Positions 10,301-18,918 of a DNA stretch of 64,000 nt are shown piece after piece. Numbering within the stretch: position 1 is the first letter of the stretch; each line of letters starts with the position of its first letter. Below the pieces are notes generated by a model that was given only the letters and a program-made list of their open reading frames with translations, did not search any database and was not told the DNA's origin. The translations under genes and the position numbers were made by a program. Origin of the DNA: Dinoroseobacter shibae DFL 12 = DSM 16493 (GTDB lineage: Bacteria > Pseudomonadota > Alphaproteobacteria > Rhodobacterales > Rhodobacteraceae); the NCBI RefSeq assembly GCF_000018145.1, contig NC_009952.1:1302001-1366000 (forward strand), in the 5' to 3' direction.

Positions 10301-10360
10301 GAGCAGGGTCGAGATCGCCGAGATCAGGCGCTTTTGCAGCGCGAAACGTGCCAGGTCCAA
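7307..10360 (-). CDS. RND efflux permease (AcrB/HAE1-like)
   Basis: A 1017-aa inner-membrane pump of the resistance-nodulation-division superfamily. It has the expected plan: an N-terminal membrane helix (around residues 12-30), a large periplasmic loop, helices 2-6, a second periplasmic loop, and the C-terminal helix bundle. Acidic residues in the fourth helix (GMLVDNAIVVVEG) fit proton-coupled HAE1-type drug or organic efflux rather than heavy-metal pumps. The apparent start is TTG at 10360, 4 bp after the adaptor gene stop, indicating translational coupling. No outer-membrane channel gene is next to it, so a TolC-like partner must lie elsewhere. Confidence 0.92.
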   Translation of the reverse strand: MDLARFALQKRLISAISTLLILIAGFYAYSTLPRFEDPEFIIRQAQIITPYPGAQAEEVAEEVTDVIEDALQQLQGVLEVRSVSSPGLSNVTVEFTIPSVPDYTTLYERFAQMRAKIDDAQSLLPPNTLPTQVYDDFGDVYALYFAVVGDGYTITDLHRYAKQLQKLLVTVEGVSKVVLNGVQDEVIYVEFSPARLIELGLTAQDVSQLLEAENLVAPAGSIQAGATRLELRPQSAISSTEAIGNLIITNPETGALFRLGDIAKVTRGLVDPADPMIFRDGRPAIGIGISNTLGGNVVDMGVAVKDRMEAHIAERPIGMDVIAISDQSESVKVSVNSFVSNVLVALVIVVGTLMVFMGFRSGILMGGILLVTVAGTLFGMLLYGLDMQRISLGALIIALGMLVDNAIVVVEGTLVRVQKGENTAEAAIAVVNQTKWPLLGGTVVGFLAFSPIGFSPDNTGEYAGSLFWTIAISLLFSWLVAIWLTPYYCTLLLKPGDADAPEQAENGMLRAYRRLLDLAIRFRYGTVVLVVALFASALAMFSQVPPGFFPTSTREQFVIDYFLPEGTDISKTRQDILEIDAHARSLAGVTGTNAAVGAGHQRFMLIYQSEDANSAYGQILVDVEAFDQIDGLVDELQAWIVANYPDANTKVWKFQLGPGGGSKIEAQFSGPDAATLRALATRAKEIMAEYGAIAIKDDWREQVQIIRPIIDAENARRLGLSQADISHALYGHLNGITLGVYREADELLDVIMRPRAADRNEIGELRNVQVYSQVVGGYIPISQVVERFEIAFEAGNLRRIDRQLTITAQSDNAPGVLSGELFEQLRGPIEDIPLPPGYSLSWEGEYGSSQEANEGLASTMPLGFGAMVLVVIFLFNAVRQPLIILLTVPLALIGVIWGLALSGTPLEFMAILGILSLTGMLIKNAIVLLDETDSQIAGGKARMAAVVDAAVSRVRPVSLGVLTTVLGVVPLLWDPFFKSLAVVIICGLSFATILTLIVVPTLYTIFYRVTGDETGGT

Positions 10361-10364
10361 GGGC

Positions 10365-11612
10365 TCAGCCCCCGATCCGGGTCACGGGACGCACGCGCAT
10401 CCCCTCGACCAGGTGGTTGACGCCCGCGGACACGACGGTGGTACCGGACTCCAGCCCATCGAGGATCTCGACCATCTCTCCGGAGGCTTCGCCCAAGGTG
10501 ACCGGTTGGCTGCGCACGGTGTCATCGTCCTCGACGATCCAGACGAAGGGGCTGCTGTCGGCGGCGGCGGCCACCGCGGTCAGGGGGGCCATCAGCCGGG
10601 GCGTCCCGCCCGGCGCGCTCGAGATCACGCGCCCGACCATGCCCGGCAGGATTGTCGTCTCGTCCGGGGAGGTCACCGCCACGCGGCCCCGATAGGTCTG
10701 TGTCGCCGAATCCGCCTGAACCGAGAACTCGACGATCTCGGCGTCGAAGACCCGCCCGGGCAGCGCGTCGAAGGTCACCTCGTTTCGGATGTTGCCCTGT
10801 CCGTTGGCTGACAGGGCGGTCACGTCCGGTCCCGGGACATCGAAGGTCAGGTGCACGACCTGAAGGTTCTGGAGCAGGACAATGGGCTGTCCCGGCTGCA
10901 CGATCGAGAAGTCGTCGATGTAGCGCCGGGCGATAATGCCGGGGAACGGCGCGCGCAGGGTGGCGTCGTCGAGCTGGTCCCGAGCGATCTGTATCTGGGT
11001 TTCCAGCCCGCGCAGCCCGGCCTCGGCCGCTTCGATATCTTCGGGGCGGCCCCCTGATTGCCCGATGGCAAGCTGTTCCCGCTGCGCCTGCAGGTTTGCC
11101 TGCGCGACCCGCAACGCGGCCTCGTCATTGTCCAGCTGTGCGGCGGCCGCGACCCCGCGTTCGGCCAGTTGCCGGGTGCGCGCGGCCTGTTCCTCGGCCT
11201 GGGCCAGTTGTGCCTCCGCCGAGGCGACGGCGGCCTGCAGCGCGGAAATCTCTTCGGTGCGCGCGCCGGTGCGCAGGGCTGCAAGCTGGGCGGCGGACTG
11301 GTCGCGTTGGCTCTCGAGTTGGGCGATCTGGCGCTCGAAGTCCCGCGGGTCGATGCGGGCGATCATGTCACCGGTTTCGACCGAGGTCGCAGCGCGGATC
11401 GGAAGCTCCACCACCGGGCCGCCGACGCGGAACGACAGCTCCACCTCGTCCGAGGGCAGCACGATCGCGGGGTAGGTGCGGACGACCTCCGCCTCGGTCA
11501 GCGCGACCGTGACCACCTTCGCAGGGCGCGCGGTGTCTTGCGCTGCTGCCGGGCCGGTCATCGCTGCGGCAACGACAACCAGCAAGGCCCGGGAAACATT
11601 CAGGTTCAACAT
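10365..11612 (-). CDS. RND efflux periplasmic adaptor subunit
   Basis: A 415-aa membrane fusion protein that bridges the RND permease and an outer-membrane channel. Residues 1-25 form a secretion signal ending near AAAQD. A lipoyl half-motif, a long alpha-helical coiled-coil hairpin rich in Ala, Gln, Glu and Arg (about residues 85-195), a second lipoyl half and a beta-barrel domain follow. ATG 11612 is chosen because it has GGAG upstream and begins the signal peptide; an in-frame start 27 bp earlier lacks this. First gene of the adaptor-permease operon. Confidence 0.92.
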   Translation of the reverse strand: MLNLNVSRALLVVVAAAMTGPAAAQDTARPAKVVTVALTEAEVVRTYPAIVLPSDEVELSFRVGGPVVELPIRAATSVETGDMIARIDPRDFERQIAQLESQRDQSAAQLAALRTGARTEEISALQAAVASAEAQLAQAEEQAARTRQLAERGVAAAAQLDNDEAALRVAQANLQAQREQLAIGQSGGRPEDIEAAEAGLRGLETQIQIARDQLDDATLRAPFPGIIARRYIDDFSIVQPGQPIVLLQNLQVVHLTFDVPGPDVTALSANGQGNIRNEVTFDALPGRVFDAEIVEFSVQADSATQTYRGRVAVTSPDETTILPGMVGRVISSAPGGTPRLMAPLTAVAAAADSSPFVWIVEDDDTVRSQPVTLGEASGEMVEILDGLESGTTVVSAGVNHLVEGMRVRPVTRIGG

Positions 11613-11688
11613 CCAATACTCCGCCCTTAGACTTGCCACGCACGGTTGCAGCGTTTCAGTAGCCAGTCAAACCCGAAAGGACCCGCCG

Positions 11689-12135
11689 ATGTCGATGGCT
11701 GCCCAGGTGTTACTGGGGACTTCTTTCTTGATACTTTGTACGCTGGTGCATGTTGGGATCGTGGCGGCGACGGTCCCTCTGGTCGCGCGGTTTGCCGCAA
11801 GGCTGAAGCACCGGGGCAAGCTGATCCGCACCACGGTTCTGTTGTCATTGACGGTTTTCGGCATCGTGCTGGCGCACGCGATCCAGATCTGGACCTGGGC
11901 CTTCGTGTTCAAGTTCGTTGGGCTTTTCCCGGATATCCAGACCAGTTTCTATTTTGCTACAGTCACTTACACGACACTGGGGTATGGCGACATCGTTCTG
12001 GGCGAAGGCTTGCGGATCTTCGCGACCTTCGGCGCGATCACGGGGCTGTTGACCTTCGGGATCAGCACGGCGTTCCTGATCGGGGTCATCGGGCGGATCC
12101 TGCCTGCGGAGGACCAGGGTCACAAGATGCTGTGA
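11689..12135 (+). CDS. Small potassium channel protein
   Basis: A 148-aa protein with three hydrophobic helices (about residues 5-35, 46-78 and 108-137) and a pore loop between the last two. The selectivity filter TLGYGD at residues 96-101 is the canonical K+ channel signature. The extra N-terminal helix and the absence of an RCK or voltage-sensor domain make it a minimal two-pore-helix type channel (Ion_trans_2 family). An AAAGGA ribosome binding site is well spaced from ATG 11689. It is divergent from the RND operon and convergent with iolG, 19 bp away. Confidence 0.85.
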   Translation: MSMAAQVLLGTSFLILCTLVHVGIVAATVPLVARFAARLKHRGKLIRTTVLLSLTVFGIVLAHAIQIWTWAFVFKFVGLFPDIQTSFYFATVTYTTLGYGDIVLGEGLRIFATFGAITGLLTFGISTAFLIGVIGRILPAEDQGHKML

Positions 12136-12154
12136 GCGCGCCGCGAAGATCAGG

Positions 12155-13138
12155 TCAGAGCGACAGGACCTTTCCGGTTTTCCGCGCTGTGTCGGCCGTG
12201 TCCGCAAGGCGCTGTGCCGCGACCCCGTCAGCGATGGTCGCCTTGAGCGGACTGCCGCGGGTGACGGCATCGACGAAATGGGTCATCTCGGCGAGATAGG
12301 CCGCCTCGTAGCGTTCCAGAAAGAAGTCCATGCTGCGCGCGGCCGTGAAGCCGCCACCGCTGGCTTGCGTGACGAGATGCGCAGGTTGGTTTGCCGCCTG
12401 CAGCATGCCTTTTGATCCGTGCACCTCGATCCGCTGGTCATAGCCGTAGGTGGCGCGCCGGGAATTGTTGATCTGGCACAGCCTGCCGGAGGCGGTGCGC
12501 AGGGTGACCATGGCCGTGTCGATATCGCCCGCCGCGCCGATGGCGGGGTCGACGAGGCAGCTTCCGAACGCGTGGATCTCGGCCGGTTCTTCACCCAGCA
12601 GGAACCGCGCCATGTCGAAATCATGGATCATCATGTCCCGGAACAGCCCGCCGGAGCTTTCGATATAGGAAATCGGCGGCGGGGCGGGATCGCGGGAGGT
12701 GATCACGACCATTTCGATCTCGCCGATCGCACCGTCCCGCACTTGGTCGTGCAGATGGGCGAAGCTCGGATCGAAGCGCCGGTTGAACGCGGTGAGGAAA
12801 GGCACACCCGCGGCCTCCACCGCCTGCTGGCACTGGGCCGCGCGCTCGGCGCTCAAATCGATGGGTTTTTCGCAGAAGATCGCCTTGCCCGCGGCGGCGA
12901 TGGCATGGATCTGCTCGAAATGCAGAGTGGTGGGGGTGGCGACGATCACCGCGTCGATATCGGGTGCGGTGATGATCTCTTCGCTGCCGCGCACCTCGGC
13001 CCCGGCGCGCGCGGCCAGGGCTTGCGCCGCCTCGGGGACGGCATCCGCGACCGCCACAAGCCGGGCCTCGGCAATTCGGGACAGGCTCCGGGCATGGACC
13101 TGTCCGATCCGGCCGCAGCCGAGCAATCCGAGTTTCAT
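12155..13138 (-). CDS. iolG: Inositol 2-dehydrogenase
   Basis: A 327-aa Gfo/Idh/MocA-family NAD-dependent oxidoreductase. The Rossmann motif GCGRIG is at residues 7-12 and the EKP triad at 90-92, with the catalytic-type SGGLFRDMMIHDFDM segment around residues 162-176. Overall pattern matches bacterial myo-inositol 2-dehydrogenase, which makes 2-keto-myo-inositol (scyllo-inosose). It is the last gene of iolD-C-B-J-G and its ATG overlaps the iolJ stop by 4 bp. Other Gfo/Idh members in the locus may take other inositol isomers, so strict substrate is inferred. Confidence 0.88.
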   Translation of the reverse strand: MKLGLLGCGRIGQVHARSLSRIAEARLVAVADAVPEAAQALAARAGAEVRGSEEIITAPDIDAVIVATPTTLHFEQIHAIAAAGKAIFCEKPIDLSAERAAQCQQAVEAAGVPFLTAFNRRFDPSFAHLHDQVRDGAIGEIEMVVITSRDPAPPPISYIESSGGLFRDMMIHDFDMARFLLGEEPAEIHAFGSCLVDPAIGAAGDIDTAMVTLRTASGRLCQINNSRRATYGYDQRIEVHGSKGMLQAANQPAHLVTQASGGGFTAARSMDFFLERYEAAYLAEMTHFVDAVTRGSPLKATIADGVAAQRLADTADTARKTGKVLSL

Positions 13139-13977
13139 GCAACCTCTCTTTCCGGGGCCAGCGCCCGCAGGGCCAATCGGGCGGCGGCTTCGACCGGGGC
13201 TTCCACCTCGCGCAGGATCTGGACCCTGTCGAACCGGTCCGGGTCAGACGTGACCGCCTCGCGCAGTGCCGCGCCGAAGGCCATGCGCAACTCCGTTCCG
13301 ATGTTGAATTTGCAGATGGTCGAGCCGCGCGCAAGGCGCGTGCGCTGCGCCAGCGGCACGCCGGAGCCGCCATGGATCACCAGCGGCACCTCGGTCCGGG
13401 CTGCGATCTCGGCAATGCGCCCTTCATCCAGCCCGCCTTCGCGGTTCTGCTGCAAATGCACGTTCCCGACGGAGATCGCCATGGCATCGACGCCGGTCTC
13501 CCGGGCGAAACGCGCGGCCTCCTCGGGGTCGGTGCCCTGGCTGGCATCCCCCTCGGCATAGCCGACGAACCCGATCTCCCCCTCGCAGGAAATGCCTGCT
13601 TTGTGGGCCAGATCGACGATACGCGCGGTCTGCGCGATGTTTTCCTCCAGCGGCAGGCGCGATCCGTCGAACATCAGTGAGGTGAACCCACTGTCGAGCG
13701 CCTCCTGGCACTCCGCGAAGCTGTAGCCGTGGTCGAGATGGGCGACCACGGGCACCGAGGCTCTTTCCGCCAGGTGTCGAAACATCGCGCCGAGCACCGG
13801 CAGGGGGGTGTGGGCGCGACAGGACGGCCCGGCCTGCAGGATCAGCGGCACGCCCTCGGCTTCCGCCGCGCGGGTGTAGGCGCGCATCTCTTCCCAGCCA
13901 AGGCACACCAGACCACCCACAGCATAGCCGCCCTCGAGCGCAGGTTGCAGAACCTCCGAAAGCGTCGCGAGCGTCAT
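13135..13977 (-). CDS. iolJ: Class II aldolase, probable 2-deoxy-5-keto-gluconate-6-phosphate aldolase
   Basis: A 280-aa class II (zinc) aldolase of the fructose/tagatose-bisphosphate type. The zinc-binding HLDHG motif lies around residues 80-84, a Glu-rich EGEIG segment near 132-136, and the phosphate-binding GGSGVP and NIGTELR segments follow. In an iol operon such a protein normally cleaves 2-deoxy-5-keto-D-gluconate 6-phosphate to dihydroxyacetone phosphate and malonate semialdehyde (IolJ). A separate aldolase is consistent with iolC here being a kinase only. It overlaps both neighbours by 4 bp. Confidence 0.82.
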   Translation of the reverse strand: MTLATLSEVLQPALEGGYAVGGLVCLGWEEMRAYTRAAEAEGVPLILQAGPSCRAHTPLPVLGAMFRHLAERASVPVVAHLDHGYSFAECQEALDSGFTSLMFDGSRLPLEENIAQTARIVDLAHKAGISCEGEIGFVGYAEGDASQGTDPEEAARFARETGVDAMAISVGNVHLQQNREGGLDEGRIAEIAARTEVPLVIHGGSGVPLAQRTRLARGSTICKFNIGTELRMAFGAALREAVTSDPDRFDRVQILREVEAPVEAAARLALRALAPEREVA

Positions 13978-14834
13978 TTGAACTTGGCCACCATGTCCAT
14001 GATCCCGGGGATGGTATGCAGCTGCTCCGCATGGGTGGGCTGGAAATACTGCTTCAGGCTGCGCTGGCTCAACCCGCCGAGAATGGTGAAGTAATACATC
14101 TCGTAACCGGGCAGGGCGCAGCAGGGGTGGTAGCCCTTGTCGATGCAGATCGTGGAGCCATCCATGATATGATAGGCATCGCCCGGCGCGTTGTCGGCGC
14201 GCTGCAGCATCTGCAGCCCGGAGCCGTAATTGGGCCGGAAGCGGAAATTGTAGGTCTCGTCATGGCGGGTCTCGATCATCTCGCCCGTGGCCGGGTCCTG
14301 TCGGTCGGTGTCGTGCTTGTGGCTGGGAAACCCCGACCAGCCACCCGCACCCACGGTGAACAATTCCGAGACCAGCAAGCGACCCACGCGCCCGTGCTGG
14401 TTGGCGCCGAGGATATGCTTGATCTTGCGATGGGTCTTGGTGTCGTCGGAGCCGTATTGAACCAGGTCCAGCTCGTCTGCGCGCACGGCGAACGGCTCCA
14501 GAACGGTGTCGAACTTCGCACCCGCGATGAACACCTCGGCCGTGTCAGACAGGCAGGTGAACCGCGCCTCCTGGCCGGTGGGGACATAGACGCCCTCGGG
14601 CTCCCCGTCCCAGACATCCACGCCGCGCCCGCCGAGCTTGTCGGCGGAAAACCCCCCCACGGTCACGTCGATCAGCCCGGTGGCGGGCACGATGCAGGTC
14701 TCGTAGCCGGGGACCGCGTAGCCGAAGCTTTCGCCCTTCTTCAGCTTGACGATGTTGAAGTAGTTCAGCGGGACGAGGGCGTCGCCTGCGTCCACGATGG
14801 GTTTGTTGCGGTTGTCATGGGGGGCGATATGCAT
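13974..14834 (-). CDS. iolB: 5-deoxy-glucuronate isomerase, long variant
   Basis: A 286-aa bicupin of the KduI/IolB family. IolB converts 5-deoxyglucuronate to 2-deoxy-5-keto-gluconate in inositol breakdown. Metal-binding signs are SHKHD around residues 170-174, a downstream ETYNFRF element, and the GYHPC-GYEMYYF pattern near the C-terminus. Its N-terminus differs clearly from the 270-aa IolB encoded at 26494, so the window holds two divergent paralogues. It starts 3 bp after iolC and overlaps iolJ by 4 bp, in the middle of the catabolic operon. Confidence 0.85.
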   Translation of the reverse strand: MHIAPHDNRNKPIVDAGDALVPLNYFNIVKLKKGESFGYAVPGYETCIVPATGLIDVTVGGFSADKLGGRGVDVWDGEPEGVYVPTGQEARFTCLSDTAEVFIAGAKFDTVLEPFAVRADELDLVQYGSDDTKTHRKIKHILGANQHGRVGRLLVSELFTVGAGGWSGFPSHKHDTDRQDPATGEMIETRHDETYNFRFRPNYGSGLQMLQRADNAPGDAYHIMDGSTICIDKGYHPCCALPGYEMYYFTILGGLSQRSLKQYFQPTHAEQLHTIPGIMDMVAKFK

Positions 14835-14837
14835 GGG

Positions 14838-15839
14838 TTATCCTTCCGCGGGCTGCGGGGCGTTGCGGGGGCCGGGATGGCGGGCAAGGAACGCGTCGAG
14901 CTCCCGCGCATCGGGCATGGCGGGGGCGCAGCCGGGCTTGGCCACCACGATGGCCGCGCAGGCCGAGCCACGCAGGACGGCCTCGCGCAACTCGCGGCCC
15001 TCGGCGAGGCTTGCGAGAAACCCGGCCATGAAACTGTCGCCCGCGCCGGTGGGTTTGAGCGCCGTGACCGGGTAGATGCCTGTGCGCAGCTCGGTGCCGT
15101 TTGCGAAGGTGATCGCACCCTCCGGCCCCATCTTGTAGACCACGATGCCGGCACTGGTTTGCGCCAGCTCGCGGGCCTTGGCGAGGCCCTTGTCGATCCC
15201 GCCGGCCATGAAGCCGAATTCCTCGTCATTGGCGACGATGATGTCCGACAGGGCCCCCGCGCGCGACAGCACCTCTTCGGCGACTTGGGGGGAAGGCCAG
15301 CTATAGGGGCGGTAATCCACGTCGAATATGATCGGCAGCCCGGCGGCGCGGGCCAACTCGAAGGCGCGGAAGGTGGCGCTGCGCGACGGCTCTGCGGCGA
15401 AGACGGTGCCCGCGGTGATCAGCGCGCCATACTGGCTGTAATCGACGGCCTCGACATCGGCGACGCTCATCTGGAAATCCGCCGCCCCGTTGCGGTAGAT
15501 GACCGAGTTGTGGTCCGCCAAGCGGCTTTCATAAAGCGCGAGAGAATTGCGAAACTCGCCCGCCACCGGCGTCACGTGGGTCGCATCGACCCCGTAGGCG
15601 GCGAGCTGGTTCAGGCAGTAGCGCCCGACCGCATCGTCGGACACCCGCGTGACCAGGGCCGCTCTTGCGCCGAACTTCACCAGACCGGCGGCGATATTGG
15701 CCGACGACCCGCCCATGGCAACCATCAGGTCGGTGGCGTCCTCGATGGCCGTGCCCGCGGGGGCGGGCGACAAGTCCATGCCGACCCGCCCGATCACAAG
15801 GAAATTCCGGCTTCGGATAGCTTCGAGAACGTCCATCAT
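14838..15839 (-). CDS. iolC: 5-dehydro-2-deoxygluconokinase
   Basis: A 333-aa PfkB/ribokinase-family sugar kinase. The N-terminal FLVIGRVGMDL and MGGSSANIA segments and the C-terminal anion-hole/catalytic motif TGAGDSF are typical. IolC phosphorylates 2-deoxy-5-keto-D-gluconate. The protein lacks the C-terminal aldolase-like domain found in the fused IolC of many rhizobia, which fits the separate iolJ gene downstream. ATG 15839 overlaps the iolD stop codon by 4 bp (ATGA), which is why this start is chosen over an upstream in-frame GTG-like extension inside iolD. Confidence 0.92.
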   Translation of the reverse strand: MMDVLEAIRSRNFLVIGRVGMDLSPAPAGTAIEDATDLMVAMGGSSANIAAGLVKFGARAALVTRVSDDAVGRYCLNQLAAYGVDATHVTPVAGEFRNSLALYESRLADHNSVIYRNGAADFQMSVADVEAVDYSQYGALITAGTVFAAEPSRSATFRAFELARAAGLPIIFDVDYRPYSWPSPQVAEEVLSRAGALSDIIVANDEEFGFMAGGIDKGLAKARELAQTSAGIVVYKMGPEGAITFANGTELRTGIYPVTALKPTGAGDSFMAGFLASLAEGRELREAVLRGSACAAIVVAKPGCAPAMPDARELDAFLARHPGPRNAPQPAEG

Positions 15840-17701
15840 ATGCCGCGCCGCTGCTTGGCGCGCTCCGCCTCGATCTCCAGGTGCTTTTCGCGCACCTTGG
15901 GGTTGTCGGTGACATGGGGGGTGCCGACCTCCCACCATGTATGGCCCTGGGTCGTCCAGCCGTCATAGGCATCGACGCTCATCACGATGACGGTGGTCTT
16001 GTCCGAGGCTTTTGCAGCCTTGAAGGCTTCGGCCAACTCGTCGGCATTGGCCACCTGCGTGGCCTCCGCCCCCATGGCGGCGGCATGGGCCACGAAGTCG
16101 ACCCCGAAAGCCTCCGGGATCGTGGGGGCGTCGGCCAGAAGGTTGTTGAAGCTCTCGTTCCCGGTGTTGTTCTGCAGCTTGTTGATGACCGCGAAACCGC
16201 CATTGTCGAGCACCAGAACGATCATCTTTTTCCGCGTCAGAACAGATGAGTAGATGTCGGAGTTCATCAAGAGGTAGCTGCCATCCCCGCAAAAGACGAT
16301 GGTGTCTGCCTCGGGCTCCACCTCCGTCTGGGCAATGCGCGCGCCCCAGCCGCCCGCAATCTCGTAGCCCATGCAGGAAAAGCCGAATTCCACGTCCACG
16401 GTGCCGATATCCAACGTGCGCCAGTTCGCGGTGACCTCCGCCGGAAGACCGCCCGCCGCCGCCACGACCCGGTCGCGCGGCTCACACAGCGCGTTCACCA
16501 CGCCGATGGCCTGGGCGTAGGAATTGGGTCGGTTTCCGGGGCGGACATTGTCGGCCACATAGGCGTCCCAGCCCTTGCGCTCGGTCTGGGCGTAGTTGCG
16601 CCAGGCCTCGGGGCATCGGTAGTCACCCAAGGCGGCCTCCAGCGCCACCAGGCCAAGTTTGGCATCCCCGACGATAGGCAGGGCCCGGTGCTTGCCCGCA
16701 TCGTGCCGCGCGGCGTTGAGGGCGATGAACCGAGCCTCCTGCGCGAAGGCGGTCCAGGACCCGGTGGTGAAATCCTGCAGCCGGGTGCCGACCGCGAGGA
16801 TCACATCCGCCTGCTCGGCGATCGCATTGGCGCTATCCGAGCCTGTGACACCCACGGGCCCGATATTCAGCGGATGGTCGGCCAGCAGGTTCGCGCGCCC
16901 CGCGATGGTTTCGATCACCGGAATGCCATGGGCTTCGGCGAAACCGGTCAACTCGGCCACCGCACCGGAATACTGCACACCGCCGCCTGCGATGATCACC
17001 GGCCGCTCGGCGCTGCGCAGCAAAGCCGCAGCCTCCGCCACCTCGTCCGCGTCGGGCGTGATCCGGCGGATGCGGTGTGTCTTTTCCTCGAAAAACGCGC
17101 GTGGATAGTCATAGGCCCAGCCCTGCACATCCTGGGGCAGGGCGAGGAAGGCCGGGCCGCAATCGGCCGGGTCCAGCATGGTGGCCAGCGCCGCGGGCAG
17201 GGACTGGATCACCTGCGCGGGGTGCGTGATGCGATCCCAATACCGGGTGACCGCATGGAACGCATCGTTCAGACCCAGCGCCGGGTTGCCGTAATGCTCC
17301 AACTGCTGCAGCACCGGATCGGGCAGGCGGGTCAGGAACGTGTCGCCGCAGAGCATCAGCATCGGCAAACGGTTGGCATGGGCGAGCGCAGAGGCCGTTA
17401 GCAGGTTCGCCGTACCCGGTCCCGCGCTCGCCGTGCAGAACATGAATCGCCGCCGCAGGTGATACTTGGCATAGGCCGCCGCGGCGAACCCCATGCTTTG
17501 CTCGTTCTGGCCGCGATAAAGCGGCAACGTTTCGCGATGATCATGGAGCGCTTCGCCCAGACAAGTCACATTGCCATGGCCGAAAATGCCGAAACCCCCG
17601 CCGCAGACCCGCTGCCGCGTGCCGTCTGTCTCGATGAACTGTGCGTTCAGATAGCGTATGATCGCCTGCGCGGTTGTCAGGCGGATGGTGTCCTCGCGCA
17701 T
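15836..17701 (-). CDS. iolD: Trihydroxycyclohexane-1,2-dione acylhydrolase
   Basis: A 621-aa thiamine diphosphate enzyme that hydrolytically opens the ring of 3D-(3,5/4)-trihydroxycyclohexane-1,2-dione to 5-deoxyglucuronate. It has the three domains of the acetolactate-synthase superfamily: Pyr domain with the catalytic-type Glu in GQNEQSM, a central Rossmann domain, and a PP domain with the TPP motif CGDGSYLLMN. Length and the FGIFGHGNV-CLGEAL signature fit IolD. ATG 17701 has a well-placed GGGAGG site. First gene of the reverse-strand operon, driven from the palindrome-bearing divergent promoter region. Confidence 0.94.
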   Translation of the reverse strand: MREDTIRLTTAQAIIRYLNAQFIETDGTRQRVCGGGFGIFGHGNVTCLGEALHDHRETLPLYRGQNEQSMGFAAAAYAKYHLRRRFMFCTASAGPGTANLLTASALAHANRLPMLMLCGDTFLTRLPDPVLQQLEHYGNPALGLNDAFHAVTRYWDRITHPAQVIQSLPAALATMLDPADCGPAFLALPQDVQGWAYDYPRAFFEEKTHRIRRITPDADEVAEAAALLRSAERPVIIAGGGVQYSGAVAELTGFAEAHGIPVIETIAGRANLLADHPLNIGPVGVTGSDSANAIAEQADVILAVGTRLQDFTTGSWTAFAQEARFIALNAARHDAGKHRALPIVGDAKLGLVALEAALGDYRCPEAWRNYAQTERKGWDAYVADNVRPGNRPNSYAQAIGVVNALCEPRDRVVAAAGGLPAEVTANWRTLDIGTVDVEFGFSCMGYEIAGGWGARIAQTEVEPEADTIVFCGDGSYLLMNSDIYSSVLTRKKMIVLVLDNGGFAVINKLQNNTGNESFNNLLADAPTIPEAFGVDFVAHAAAMGAEATQVANADELAEAFKAAKASDKTTVIVMSVDAYDGWTTQGHTWWEVGTPHVTDNPKVREKHLEIEAERAKQRRGI

Positions 17702-17765
17702 GTCTTTCGCCTCCCGGGCCGTCAGGTTCGTGCTTGACCGCGTTCGTGCTTCAACGATACTCACG

Positions 17766-17781
17766 TTGCAACCGGTTGCAA
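17766..17781. promoter_or_regulatory. LacI-family operator between iolD and the divergent dehydrogenase operon
   Basis: A perfect 16-bp palindrome, TTGCAACCGGTTGCAA, centred in the 98-bp divergent intergenic region. The central CCGG/CG-rich symmetric form is typical of LacI/GalR-family operators. A near-identical copy (15 of 16 bases) sits at 22040-22055 beside the LacI-family gene of this locus, so this is most likely its binding site controlling both divergent units. Confidence 0.82.
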
Positions 17782-17799
17782 GGGTTTTCGGGAGGGCTC

Positions 17800-18918
17800 A
17801 TGTCCGAGATTGGGGTAGGTATCGTCGGCGGTGGCTACATGGGCAAGGCCCATGCGGTCGCTCATGCCAGCGTCGGGGCCCTGTTCAACACGCGCCTGCG
17901 TCCGCGGCTGGAGATGGTGGCGGCCTCCTCGCGCGCGTCGGCGGAGCGCTACCGCGCGGCCTTCGGGTTTCGCCGCGCGGCCCCGGATTGGGAAACGCTG
18001 GTGGCTGATCCACACGTAGAAGCGGTGGTCATCGCGTCGCCGCAGGACACCCACCGCGCGATCGTCGAGGCCGCGGCGGCCCTGGGCAAACCGGTGTTCT
18101 GCGAGAAGCCGCTGGGCGCGTCGCTCGAAGATGCCATCGCGATCACCGAGGCGGCGGAGCGCGCCGGGATCGTCAACATGGTCGGGTTCAACTACATCCG
18201 GACGCCCGCCTCGCAATACGCCCGCCGGCTGATCGCCGAGGGCGAAATCGGCGAGGTGACATGGTTCCGCGGCGAGCATACCGAGGATTTCTACGCCGAC
18301 CCGGCCATGCTTGCCAGTTGGCGCACCAGCGGGATGGCCAACGGCACCATGGGCGATCTTGCGCCCCACATGATCAACGCGGCCCTCGCCCTGATCGGTC
18401 CCATCGGCGCGGTCATGGCGGAGGTCGAGACCGTGCATACGGATCGGAATGGCACACCCGTGACCAATGACGACCAGGCGCAAATGATGTGCCGGTTCAC
18501 GGGCGGGGCCATGGGGCATCTCTATTTCAGCCGGATCGCGACGGGCCGGAAGATGGGCTATATCTACGAGATCACCGGCACCAGGGGCGCAATCCGCTTC
18601 AACCAGGAAGACCAGAACAGCCTCTGGCTCTACCGCGCCGAAGGGCCCGAGGCCGAGCGCGGCTTTCGCCAGATCCTCACCGGTCCGGCCCATCCCGATT
18701 ACCTGCCGTTCTGCCAGGGGCCGGGCCACGGCACCGGCTACCAGGACCAGATCACCATCGAGGCGCGCGATTTTCTCGAAGCCATCGCCGACGGCGCGTC
18801 CCGCTGGCCCAGTTTCCGCGACGGGCTGGCGGTCAGCCACGTCACCGCCGCGGCCCTCAAATCCCATGCCACGCGACAGTGGCAGGACGTTGCCCAACTG
18901 AAGGGAGACCCCAAGTGA
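17800..18918 (+). CDS. Gfo/Idh/MocA-family oxidoreductase
   Basis: A 372-aa NAD(P)-dependent dehydrogenase. The Rossmann motif GIVGGGYMG is at residues 7-15 and the EKP triad at 102-104, followed by the conserved GFNYIRTP segment. The family acts on sugars and inositols. Its place at the head of a three-gene operon with an inosose dehydratase-like protein and another dehydrogenase suggests oxidation of an inositol isomer or epimerisation through keto intermediates. The exact substrate cannot be read from the sequence. ATG 17800 has GGAGGG just upstream, with unusually short spacing. Confidence 0.82.
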   Translation: MSEIGVGIVGGGYMGKAHAVAHASVGALFNTRLRPRLEMVAASSRASAERYRAAFGFRRAAPDWETLVADPHVEAVVIASPQDTHRAIVEAAAALGKPVFCEKPLGASLEDAIAITEAAERAGIVNMVGFNYIRTPASQYARRLIAEGEIGEVTWFRGEHTEDFYADPAMLASWRTSGMANGTMGDLAPHMINAALALIGPIGAVMAEVETVHTDRNGTPVTNDDQAQMMCRFTGGAMGHLYFSRIATGRKMGYIYEITGTRGAIRFNQEDQNSLWLYRAEGPEAERGFRQILTGPAHPDYLPFCQGPGHGTGYQDQITIEARDFLEAIADGASRWPSFRDGLAVSHVTAAALKSHATRQWQDVAQLKGDPK